This document shows positions 13,101 through 24,980 of a stretch of 64,000 bases of DNA, piece by piece. The translations under genes were made by a program, and so were the position numbers. Origin of the DNA: Gavia stellata (taxonomy: Eukaryota > Chordata > Aves > Gaviiformes > Gaviidae); assembly GCF_030936135.1 (NCBI RefSeq), contig NC_082598.1, positions 31,242,687 through 31,306,686 on the forward strand, given 5' to 3'. The number at the start of each line of letters is the position of its first letter. Position 1 is the first letter of the stretch. The notes beneath the pieces are model-generated. The model was not told the origin of the DNA, ran no database searches, and saw nothing but the letters and a program-made list of their open reading frames with translations.

Positions 13101-13801
13101 AAAAAAGATTAGGACAGTCGCTAACAGCAACACCCAAAACAAGTGACAGGTGCTTCAGAAAGCTAATATTTAATCTGAAACTTAATTATCCATCTTATGC
13201 AGAAATGCAAACATGTAAATAAAACACTTGAAAAATATTTAGTGATCAGCACCTTTTTTTTTCCAAGTTGATTGCACAATCCTCAATTTGTGCAGCTGTG
13301 GAACTGCTTCTGATGCTTAGATTTCCCAGTGCGGGTGACTCATGCACAGCTAAATTATTCTGTAAAGCTTTTGTGAAGAGTGGACTGTTTGACTGCCTGA
13401 AGAATGGACTAGGCAGTGCACTTCACTGGAAAGCGTCCTCAAAAATAAAGAAGTGAGACTTCACATTTAAGTTTCCATAAAATGAGAGAGTAGGAACATT
13501 TTAAGCTCCAACACTGAAGCACAGTCCAAGTCAAAAATTACCAAACAAGCAGCTCCTCCTCCCTGCCTCTCCTCACCCCTTTCCCCTAGAAGGCCTGCAC
13601 ATCACCCTGGAGACCAGAAAGTGATAACAAAAGAAAAAAGAATGAGGCAGTAGAAAAACAGAATGAAACAAAATAACGGGAACGCTAGGCGATGCCAACT
13701 TCAGTGTATTCAAAAAAGATGTGGCAAAATACACTTCTGTATTAGCATGCTTTCTGTTATGTTCATAAGATTAACAAGATTTAACAAAAGTAAAGACTTA
13801 C

Positions 13802-13860
13802 TTTTCTAAAATTCTGGTGTCTGCCAGTGGATCCTTCAGTTTTTCCCCCAATACAACTCC
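13802..13860 (-). other. CLOCK: Predicted CLOCK 5'UTR exon
   Basis: A 59-nt segment on the minus strand sits between an acceptor ending ctttctataacag and a consensus donor AAAA|gtaagt. It begins GGAGTTGTATTGG. CLOCK genes in other vertebrates place the start codon after several noncoding exons, so a leader exon here fits. It has no stop in the frame of predicted uORF2 (see 2712-19157). The splice sites are seen; membership in the CLOCK transcript is inferred and needs RNA data. Confidence 0.6.
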
Positions 13861-16399
13861 CTGTTATAGAAAGAGCAAGTTTATACATCAAATAAAAACT
13901 CAATACTATAGTTACAGAATTCCAAACCCCTGCATTGCACTACTCCTTAATTTCATTAAATAAAATACTGGAGTTATTCTTTTGTCAGAACTTTCAATAT
14001 AACAATCCAGGCTCAACTGGAATTACAGTGATTGCAAAACCCGAGATACAGGACGAGTCCTTCATATTACATAGGCAAGAAGTGCCTTAACAGGAAAGGG
14101 AGAAAACAAAACAAAACAAAAAAGTTTTGCAATTGGTACAGAGAGGAAATGTCTTAACTGTTGTCTTGGCTAAAGAACGGACAGAACCAAGGCAGAAAGA
14201 GTTTATTTTTCTTGTTCCTGGAAACTCTGCAAAACACTTTGTCACCACTTTGGGGATAGATGTTAGGTATCCTTTTGCCACCCTGCTATAAGCAAGAATC
14301 AAAAGGAAATGAACATCAGCCAACGTTTAGTCAATAATTGGACTTGCTCAGGCAGGAAAGATAGTGCATTATTTTAACAAAAGGGATGGTACTGCATGAA
14401 CTAACCAGAAACAGCAATGCAGCAATAGAAAAAAGCATATAAAGTCAACTTTAAATTTAATGTAATTTTACTGTAATCATTCTGCATATAAATTCTTATA
14501 TATATGGAAATAAGAAAGGAAGAACATCTTTTCTTAAGTATTCAAATATTAAAGCACTGCACACAACTGAATTTCTGAATGTTCAGTAAACACTGTTCAA
14601 AGGAAAATTATAGTTTGAAGTAGCACTGTAACAGTTAACCAACTGTTTTTTAGCATTCTGTGTTTCTAAAACACCATCAATTTATGTAGAGATAAGATTT
14701 GCTCAAATTCTTTCTTCATTCCCCTAAGCAGCAGCAGCACTCACTCCTCCTTTGTGGTTTGCTACTGACATGAGCGGAAATTTTCAAAGCTTGTGCTGAC
14801 TAAGCAAGTCCAGAAAACCTACTGAATTCACCTTCTGAGGGTCACCAGAGCAGCAGCGAAAGCAAACCCAACAAATTGCTTGTTCCCATAGATAAGTATG
14901 ATATTCAAAAGGTTAGGCCCAGTCAATTTAATTGTAAATTAAGTTGGTTAATTATGACGACAATATTACTCTTCAAGCATTGGGAATTTTTTAAATGAAG
15001 GCTTTCTGGACCTTGCAGACTAATACAATGCTCATAGCAAAAATTCTGTCAATTATTTCTCATTCCCCCAGCTCTTTCAAAAATATTTTAAGATCACAAT
15101 ATTGAATGAAAGACATAAAGCATATTATAACTGAGGAATTTCTAAGCCAAGCTTTTTTAATCTTTGCTGCTACCATATTTGAGATAAGAATTTTCAGGTT
15201 TAGGCTATGGGGGAAAAAAAGGTCAAAAATTCAGCTCTTTTTTGTATTTTTGGAAATTCAGATTCTGTCCTGATACCTTCACATAAACTTTAAAAAGTTT
15301 CAAATGAGTCCTCAAAGCTATTTATGCGAGAACTATTAGTCTTTTTTACCATCTACAATACTCAACACAAAATCGTATCGACTACTTGGGCCATACTCAC
15401 TACATTTACGTAACTGTAAACTCTTTTCCTCAACTTTCTTTTTTTTCCCCTCTTTTACCACTTCTCAAGCTTTTCTTTCACAGAATGATCAGACAACACT
15501 ATTTCTATCTACCAAAACACATGTCTTGGTATGCTTACTTCTTGTCCCTCAAAGCCTTCTCTGCACTCTCAAGTTCTCAACACCTCCCAAATTAGTACCA
15601 CCATATTTTATTTGCAAACATTTAAACCCTTCCCTTCCAGGTCATTACTGAAGATGCTAAAATTAGCACTGCTTAAAAGACTGCCATCTCAACCAGCAAG
15701 TAGGACCTAGTTAAAAATCAAGTTGCACTGGATGTATTTTACAATTACTATTTTAAATCAAATCAAATGTGGTAATCAATCCCTTATAGGCTCTCTTCCT
15801 AGATCAGCCAGCACTTAAGTCCTGAAAAGTAACATTAAGAAAGTACTTATAAAGTGTTATAGCTATTCCGATTTTCAATTAATGTATCAGTTATCAAAAA
15901 GTAAAACTATAATCAGGTTTTATTTTCAGTGGCAACTCTCTTCTGCTCAGAACATTGTGAATACAGTTTCAGTGACTAGGATCTTGCTAGTAGCCTGTTT
16001 AACACTGATACCGAGGAAGGGGATTCCAAAAGCTATCAATATTCACAGGAAATCCTGAAACTAATATAAGTTATATGTTGAGGACACATGCTAACAGGCC
16101 ATTGAAAACAGCTGTACTGTATTTAAGCATACATTAAGGCTTGAAACAGTTTAGTTATGCCTAACACATTAAATACGCAAATAGGGCGAGAATGAAATAC
16201 ACACTTCAACATAACAGTGCAATATTCATAAGACAAGATTACTTAAAATAATGAAGACTTTTCATAACTTGCTGGCTTACAATTCTCACATTTTGACTCT
16301 GAACATTTTTCTTCTTTTTAAATTGAGGCTTGTACCTTCCTCAATAAGGCCTCCTCCCAAAGCTGCTATATGAAGCAGCTAGCTAAAGTGCTACATACA

Positions 16400-16405
16400 C
16401 ACGTG
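16400..16405. promoter_or_regulatory. Canonical E-box CACGTG in CLOCK intron
   Basis: A perfect palindromic CACGTG, the preferred site of CLOCK:BMAL1 and other bHLH factors. A single intronic occurrence over this length is close to chance expectation, so function is speculative. Confidence 0.3.
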
Positions 16406-16638
16406 GCAGTAATAATCACTGTTTTAGAAAGGATTATAAAAATTGAATGGAGAAATGCTTAAGCCTAGGAGAATAAAATATACTAACTTTTATAATAAGT
16501 TTGTGCTAGTTACAACATGAGGGAATAGACTGAATAAAAACAATTTAAATAAGACTGCAAATAACTTTGAAAAAAATCACTGGCTTTAATAAAAAAAAAT
16601 AAAGTTCTCCAAAATGCTGCTGATACTTGTGCTACTTG

Positions 16639-16780
16639 CCCCATCCCTGGAAGAGTTCAAGGCCAGGCTGGACAGGGCTCTGAGCAATCTGGTCCAGTGG
16701 AAGGTTTCCCTGCCCAAAAGAGGGGGGTTGGAACTAGATGATCTTTAAGGTCCCTTCCAACCCAAACCATTCTATGATAC
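16639..16780 (+). mobile_element. CR1 LINE, truncated 3' end
   Basis: The sequence runs from ccatccctggaagagttcaa through ggttggaactagatgatct to ccattctatgatac, the standard 3' end of avian CR1 elements in plus orientation, about 140 nt. It is heavily 5'-truncated, as most CR1 copies are. Confidence 0.93.
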
Positions 16781-18198
16781 TACAACCTTAGAATTTTTTT
16801 TTAAATTATTATATTAAAGGGCTGTTGTTTTAAATATCCCCATCAATAGAAATCTTACTTGAATCTTGGAAATTTTCTGGAAAAAATGCTGAAAGCTAAG
16901 GTCTAGATTCTGCAAAGATCTAATAAACAAGAAATATAACTGAGTTCAGTCCTAATCATTGGCTTAGATATGTGGGATATTACCATAGCAGTAAGTGTAC
17001 AAAATTCTTGGGAATCTCTGAACTTAAAATTACACGGGGCAGATGGGGAAAACTCTTACAACTGTTACTTCAAGATAAAATGAGTTAACACTGGCAACTA
17101 AGTATTAGTTAAATATTCAAAACCTTAACAACAGCCATCTACAACCTCAAATTGAGGAATTCACTCCAAGGGAAAAAGAAAACAACACCTGTCTTGATTC
17201 ATGACAGCTCAATGTACAGAAAGATTGTAAGAACACCTGTGAAGACTATCTCTTCATTTGTTTTTCTTGTTCCTACTTAATGACTACAATAAAACACTGG
17301 GCTTGGTTTTTTTCAACGCAGATGAGCAGCTCAAGCAAAACATGTGGGGTGAGAAGTATACAAATTTTATAATGCTATATAAAAATTAGGAAATGAAAGA
17401 AATCAGAAGATTCCTATTTTTAACAATCTAAGAATATAAGCAGGGAATAAAAACAGACTAAACCATCAAAATTTCAGAAGGCAGTTATGATTTAGCCATT
17501 TGATTTACTGTGACTTGTAGTACTTATCTGTTTCCTTGACAGTTTGTATTAACAAAAGTTGCAAAGAACGTTTGTGGCACTTTGAAAGTTGAAATATTAG
17601 CATGGAAACTTATGCATCTATTCTACAAATCCAATTATATCACAGATGTTCATTGCCCTCACCTACTAACCTATAACCAAAGTGAATAATTTTGGCTAGG
17701 TCTCCATTAGCAAGCAATCTGGAGCAGCAGAAGCAGATCAGTACATCAAAGCAGCTGGTGCTGACACTCCTATGCTAGCTGTTCAAGAGGGTTTACTTTG
17801 GATTAGATTTCACCTGGTCTCCAGAAGCAAACATCACCATCACACAGACCGTTCAGTTTTCCAAGGATTTAATAATTGATTCAGACCTGTATGTCCCCAG
17901 TAAAGACAGAAGAGCAATTTGCACCTGCAGCATAACTTAAAAACTAGTTTGCTGGGAAAGGAATGTAGTTCAAACACCCCGAGCAAGTATGTGGTAAGGG
18001 GAGATAATTGAGAGATTTTCTCCAAAACAGTATTAATGACCCAAATCAAAATGGTAATGCATACACTGGAATTGTATCCTACCTTTCCAAACCAGACTAA
18101 CCAAAGCAGGTGTTCACCTCACAAAACAGAATACTTGAGGGCATTGAAAGAGTCTAGAAAAATTCTGTAAGCTTTTATTCTTAACTCCTTATCACAGT

Positions 18199-18236
18199 AA
18201 AAAAAAAAAAAAAAAAAAAAAAGAGAGAGAGAGAGA
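18199..18236. repeat. A(24) run followed by (GA)7
   Basis: A mononucleotide A run at 18199-18222 is followed directly by seven GA units at 18223-18236. No SINE or LINE body precedes it, so it is best called a microsatellite. Confidence 0.95.
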
Positions 18237-19141
18237 TCATAGTACATGGCAATCTACAGGCTACCATAAAAATACTGTCTTTCCCCTATTCCAGAATTCA
18301 GCAGAAGACACAAAACTGGATATCCCTATCACTTTGGCTTCATGTCTCTTTGCTTCATTTCTTCACTCCATCTTTTACGTCCTTTTTTTTTTTCCCTTAA
18401 AATATTTTACTTCTTTTCTTGTTTCTCCCTTATTTCTTTCAGCTTTTCTCTCATTTATTTATTTATTTCTTCCTATTACCTATGCTATTAAATACAGCAA
18501 GAGAAAACTGGAGATTCTGGGATCTCTGAACTTTCAGACAGCTGTCAGTGTTGTTTTTTCATTTGGAAATTCAGATGATGTAGACTGAGACAGGCATGTA
18601 AGCACTACCATTGTGATTTAACTTGCCCTAACTCAAACAAAATTTAAAAGGGCTAAAGATGAACCTGTGTTTGCTTCAGTCATTCAAATTGATCTCTAAA
18701 TCCAGTGCTAAGCAACTAGGTGAACTGAGGAAAAGCAGGTTAATGACACAGGAATATTAGTCTACTATAAGACTGAAATTAGCCTTGTTCTAAACATCAT
18801 CTCAGAGAACAGCCACAAGAACACCATGACAGAAATGCTAAGGGAAACTAATCAAGCAACTTATGTCATAGAAGAGCTTCATTACAGAAACACTAGATAA
18901 AAATATATTTGGCATATACACAGCTTTTTACCTTAGGATTAAAGCCAGGAATATATTGCTTAATCTTTGCCTTTTTTTTTTTCCTTTCTGAGCTATGTCA
19001 TTTGTTTATATAATAATTTAATCTTTAGATTTTAGGTTAAATGCCAGAGTTTCTCTTAGCATTGTAAATTATAAACAGGATTTTGTCACACACTGTTAAC
19101 TCATTAGCTGCTTATAATAATCAGAATATTCAGAGACTTAC

Positions 19142-19228
19142 CTAGTTTCACTGACATTCAATATACAGCATCCAGGTAATTTTCCAGAAGAGTTTTGAAA
19201 TGAAAGAATGGGCTTCACTCTGCATTTG
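19142..19228 (-). other. CLOCK: Predicted CLOCK 5'UTR exon with uORFs
   Basis: An 87-nt segment on the minus strand has an acceptor preceded by a pyrimidine-rich tract (tcatctaaattttag) and a perfect donor CTAG|gtaagt. If the nearer AG is used instead, the exon starts at 19219 and loses its first ATG. It contains a complete 25-codon uORF (19148-19225) and the ATG of a second uORF (19157). The splice signals are seen; the exon assignment is inferred. Confidence 0.55.
19148..19225 (-). other. Predicted uORF1 in the CLOCK leader (25 codons)
   Basis: Inside the predicted leader exon the first ATG opens a 25-codon reading frame ending in TGA at 19148-19150. It starts MQSEAHSF and stays wholly inside the exon. 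Such uORFs generally lower translation of the main ORF. It exists only if the acceptor at 19229-19230 is used. Confidence 0.35.
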
Positions 19229-22200
19229 CTAAAATTTAGATGAAAAGAAAATCAGATCTCTTAAAAGCAATTCCTAAAGAAAAACTGCCTTTTAAGAAAA
19301 ACAAACCACAAAACAACTCTATACAAACTTTCACATGCACATAAATCGGAAGTTTTAAGTATAACGACAATCCTTTTCATTTCAGAAGCTTCCTTCTCTG
19401 TGGATCTGGGCTTCAAAGAAAAACCAAGAGTTTGTAAGCAATTCTGGTTTTAGTAACAAAAAAATCAGTTAGCAGCAATTTTCATCAACATCAAATACCA
19501 CTTATTCCATTGATTTTTTAAACCCTATCAAGCAATTACAGAATTTTAATATGAATTCAATACTACATTTTTAATCCATAAACATCTAAGAAGCAATGAA
19601 CCATTCCCTTCACTCCTACACTGAACACACATTCCATCTTCCTGTAACTCATGAACACCAGATGCTCTTGGGTCACTTCAACACAAAAACCCCAAAATAT
19701 TTTAAAAGAAAGTTCAGTTCAGTCCTATAATAAGCAAAAGGGAGGGGTGGAAATGTTAAGATCATCCTCCACACTATACATTCTAGTTTCAGCAAAAGAA
19801 CATGGAACTAGAAGTCTCCAGCCTGTCTTCTAACTACGTCTGTCTTCATTTGTTTCGTAATTTGAATCTTTAGACAAACAATGTGGTGATTCTTCCCACA
19901 TAGCACCTCTCCCTCCTCTCTGCCTGACCTAGGGCATACTTTTGCTTTGGTCAGCAACTCCACTACTTTATTTCATTAATTTAAATCAACTCCTCTGATC
20001 CAAATGTAAGACCTAGGATAATCTCATAGCTTGCTCAGAAACAATCTCTTTTTCCCCTTAAATTTCAGTTAGGAACCAAGACACCATTTTCAGAACATTA
20101 GCTCTCTATACCCTATTAAACAAATTTAGATTTAATGAGTTGCAGTTTTTCCTTCACTGTGATAGGCAGAGCAGCCCCAATAATTACGACCAAGATAACC
20201 CACAGCCCTACGATACTACACTTCCCATTTCTTATGGATGGGTTCCGATTGTGCTGCTGCTACTCCTTATTCATTGGACTTCTACAGCAGTTGTGTAAGA
20301 ACAAATCCAAGTAAGGGAGTGGTTTGACTTCACTGTTCTCCTGAGTAAATGTGTGTTTGCACAAGTCGTGACGTGGGCACATTTCCAGAGAAGCACAGAG
20401 GCACTACTGCAAGCACTCACACATGCACACAAGTCAGTGAGAGAGAGTAAAACGACTTTCAAATCTCTCTTCTTTTCTATTTCTACAAATCAGTGTCAAA
20501 AGTATTTTTCTCTCTATTTAGTTACTTGCTTTTCGTGTGTCTATGAAAAACGTTAAGAAAAAAATGTATAAAAAGATGTTTTTATGTAAGTAAATACAAA
20601 AGTTCTCTAACTTAAGAAGAGTCTTAAACTGAGGATTTTCAGCACAAGTTAAAAAAAAAGCTCTGAAGAAGAAACACAAGTAAAAGGACTAACGAAAATG
20701 TAAACGTGAAGGAAAATGGCTCACGGAGAGACAAGCAGTCAATAAAGCTAAAGAACGCCCTGAAAAACACAAATTCTTAATAAAACAAAGCAGGTCCTCA
20801 TCGTCTCAAAAGGTTAGTTGAAAAGCAACACCGAAGATGCACAGCATCCGTAAGCTTTCACAGTGCTCAAAAAGAAGTCTTTTGTAACTTTTAACCACAC
20901 ACAGTATGCATTGTTCAAAACACTCTATTATGATCTGTTCTGAACACAAGGGCAGCAATAAAGAAGAAAAATCAAAGAATATAGAAAAGTTGAATCAAAA
21001 ACGCGTAACGGTTATGGAAATATACTACTGAAGCAGCATTTGAAGGACAGAATCAACAGTAGATGGGGGATAGGGTTAAGGAAAAGCACAAGGAATGCAG
21101 AAGAAAGTCTCCTTACTCAGTATTTCTACCTGACATTACAGTGGAGTGGAGGAGATCAGTCCTGTTTATTTCACACAGTCCAGCTAGAACATGCTCACTA
21201 GCTCTGTCTGGTTATGACTAAAAGGCTTTGCAGTATATCTACCTCATCTGATCTGGAGAGATGAAATGGATTTAGGCAAATCACTAAACTGGTACAAACC
21301 ATATTTTCAGAAATCTATCATGCTGCCTAATGTAAGACTTTGGGATGGCACAAAAAACCCCCAACAGCCTGATACTGCAGCATAAGAGTTTAAGTTTTCT
21401 CCTAAAATCTTGAGTGCTTGCTCTAACATATGCAGGTGCTTTATCTTTCCAGTGGTAAGATTTTCAACGCATTTTGCATCAAGTATGTTGCTCCTCCTCA
21501 TCTCATTCTCAGACACAGGCTGACTTTTGGTAAAGTTTTAGCTGAAGCAGGTATATAATGCAAAGAATTACTGCTCAATGATTTAAGTCTTGCTAAATTA
21601 TAAGCAACTAAAACCAGGGTCTTGGAATAGAAAGTGTCAAGCCTCATTAACTACAAGCATTGCTACCTGTAACTCCATTCACGACCAAACTTCATGCACA
21701 ACCAAACATCTCCAATGCATGATAAGCCATTAGGAATATAGGAAGGCATTCTGCCAGCAAGACAAAATAATCCAGTTTCAGCAAGAGTGGCACAATGTCT
21801 GATCTACCTAAATAGATCAGTTTCTTGGGGTGTTTTGACCCAGCCAAAAAAACAATGGAACATCTAAAAAAGTTTAACAATAATATCTGCTTACAAAGAA
21901 AAAAGCATATAAACACATACATGAAGGCTACTGTGGGCCATGGCCATGATCCTCATGATACACTGAATCAAAACCCCTTTGCCACTCATAACACAAATCT
22001 TAAACAAACTACCCTGTCTGTCATGTGTTTCTCTTTGTGTGACCATGGATGTACAAAGCAGTAAGTAACCTCACTGCAAGATAAGACAAATCTTGCAAAG
22101 ATGAAAATCTGCACCTCCTGGCCCACCTTCAGCTGGACAGTACATAGTGTCCGATCAAAGAAGTAGGGAGATGCAACCCTTTCACAAATAAGATGACATG

Positions 22201-24879
22201 TGAACAGAGATATTGCTACTTGAACCTATTAAGATGCATTGTTTTGCTTTCTATATATTCTTACATTAATGGGGTATTGAGCCCATCTCCACTTTAACAA
22301 GAGCATCTGCGAAAAAAAAAAAAACCCACCCAAAAAAGCTGTGAACATGGCAATACACATGCTCATTCACTGCAACACATCCCGGGGAGAGATACTAATT
22401 CAGTCTCCAGAAATGACAGGGCCCCATGAGCACACTTCATTGCTGGGGACAGTGCCATCGTGGGGTTGGGGTTTTTTCCCTTCTAGTTTCCAAGGCAGCT
22501 CAGGTAAAGTTAGTTCAACTGTTTCATTCCATGCTTCAGTGTTCAGGATGAAAGCTTATTAAAAGCTTATTTGAAGTTTATTCTTGCCCCCACACATTAA
22601 TTTCAATCTCAAATTGAAGTGGAATGTGTACCTTGCCTGAGGTTGAAAAAGAGATGCTGTTGTTTAAAGCATTACTGTTCTAGTAGCAATAAAATCTACA
22701 TACTTACTTAAACTACCTAGAAATGCATTGTGCCTTGTAGCGTGGGCGGATAGCATTAGTAGTCCAAATGTGATGTCATCTAAGCAAAAGTCTTCTTTGG
22801 CACAGTCTTCTGAAAAACAACAACAAAAAACCCCACAGTTCTATAAAGATGAATCCATTCAAAACAACTTTTAGAGGTGAGCCCTTGATTGCTGCTCTCT
22901 GTTTTCTCTCCTGCCATTTCAGCCACTTTATTTCCATCCCTAAACTGTCCACAACTTCACTTTCCAATTCCTCTATTCAACATAACGAAGTAAATACACA
23001 TGAAGGAGAACTTCAAAATTGCATACCACCTTTTACATAGCTCAGGCACTGCCTGAAATCCAAATCTGCAAGACAAATGCAAATGCCTAATGGTAGCGTT
23101 AAAGTTCTAACACTGCCTACAAAACGTTAATGCTACAATTATTATATTGCAATTGCTTTGGAGTATATTATGACCTTGCAGAACATCAATAATACACCAG
23201 GCAAATTTCTGGAAAGAAAATAAATCAATACAATCTTAACTGTGTGTATGTATTACGGTTCAAAGAGGACATGTGATCTACTTCAGAACACAGTTTAAAA
23301 CTCTGCAAGAACATGGCACACAACAGTGTAAGAAAGACTCAAACATCTTGCCCTCACTAATGAAAAACTAATTTCAGTAAGCTGTACTGAGCAGAAGCTC
23401 ACTATACAACAGATATTTCTATACACAAACACTCTACTTATTCCACAAAGAAATAGCTCCCTGTCTACTACAGATCACAAATTCTGTATTCCTACATACA
23501 GCGCTGTGTTTTAAATAAGCATGCACCAATTTGGCAACGTAACCTTACTGCTGACAATCCTGCTGGGAAAACTACTGCAAGTTATCACTAATGATACTTT
23601 CTATTCAGCACTCCCATGTGGCAAAGTATATCCTTTATGGTATACATAAATCTATTTCCTTCCATCGTATGCAAGGATAGGCAGATTTCCTTTAACATAA
23701 GACAACAAAAACAAAGAACTTCAAAACCCCTGTTCTTTACCACTTTGTCCCCCAGTACATACAACATAGAAAGAAGAAGCTGTCAAGCTGAGGAAGAATG
23801 CCAATGTTTGAAGGTGGTCTACTGGACAAACCTAATGGAATAAGAAAAGTAGACCATTATTATCTACTCTTCTATAGAGCAAAATGAAATATTCTAATGT
23901 TAGAAATCAATGTTTTGAATCAAATACCAGTATATAGATAAGAAATAGCAAACTATACTCTGTGGGGCAGAAAAAGTGTCTATATGCCATTTTAAAAAAC
24001 AATCTATACAAGTTTATGAGAGATTATTTTTCATTTCTCATGCCAGCAATACAAAGATTTACATAACTCAATATAAATCAACCATAAATTTAATTGTCCA
24101 TATAAAGGTACTACCAGTTTAACTAAAATAATTTTGAAAAGCAATTTCAGATACTTTAATGAAAAAAGTTTGTGATCCTTTTGACTTAGATAAAGTGGTA
24201 GTGCCTCAATTACCTTTGATGTTAGAGGCTTCTGTAACCCCACCTCAATTGCGCTGAAACTCATAAAAATTCCTCCAGCTTATACAAAAACTGTGTGTAA
24301 TAGGAGGTAGTGACAGAGCAACATGACTGCCTGAGATTGAATTTTCAGGCACAGTTGCCTGTTGTTTTGCCACTCACTTTAAAAGGAAGTGAAATTGACA
24401 GCTAGATTTCTTAAGGGGGTAAAAAAATTCTTAGTACTAGAACTTGTGTCCTGACTTCCATGCCAAACCTATCAAACCAGCACATTCTCAAATCCCTTTT
24501 CCTGTCTCATCTTTTTTTTTCTGCATAAAACCCAAACCCATCAACATAATTCGTAAGTTTCTACATACCTTTTTCCTGTCCCATTTCCTAACACCTTCTA
24601 GTTACTCTTCACCTTGATTCAGACTACTCTTCTGATTTTATTATGCTTTCCAGATCCTGCAAAATAACACATTTTCCCTCTTTTCCTCCAAATCCCTGTA
24701 CTATTTGGACTTGCTTTATGCTGTCTTTTGCTTCTATATTCTCATCTTCCTCCTTGCTGATCTACCTTATTCTGTTCTTAGCAATGACAACTTGTTTAAT
24801 TCACTCACTATGACTCACATTCATTTGAATCCTTGTCCCCCTTTCTGAGGTCGTTCTCCTCATTTTCTATGTCAGTGAA

Positions 24880-24980
24880 ATTCAGATCACAAGCTCTTCA
24901 AGGCTGGAACTGTATCTTATTATCTATGAAACATCATGCAAAGCTTTAGTGCAGCACTGAATGTTTAACTAATGTTTCTG
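24880..24980 (+). repeat. Possible tail of an ancient amniote LINE
   Basis: The stretch containing cacaagctcttcaaggctgg, then aactgtatcttatt and gtgcagcactgaatg resembles a widespread 3'-end consensus (aagctctttggggcaggga... type) of old amniote LINEs, in degenerate form. Family assignment is from memory. Confidence 0.3.

Larger units (their letters stand above)
2772..13801 (-). other. CLOCK: CLOCK leader intron, 11 kb
   Basis: Intron between the predicted leader exon at 13,802 and the start-codon exon. Mostly AT-rich. It contains an old LINE-like remnant (about 5,520-5,990), a long imperfect hairpin (8,951-9,445) and a GC-rich island of unknown origin (about 9,560-10,130), listed separately. 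No other exon was supported. The intron scans as noncoding on both strands. Confidence 0.6.
13861..19141 (-). other. CLOCK: CLOCK leader intron, 5.3 kb
   Basis: Intron between the two predicted leader exons. It holds a CR1 3' end (16,639-16,780), a canonical CACGTG E-box at 16,400-16,405 and an A/GA microsatellite (18,199-18,236). The remainder is unremarkable AT-rich sequence. Confidence 0.55.
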
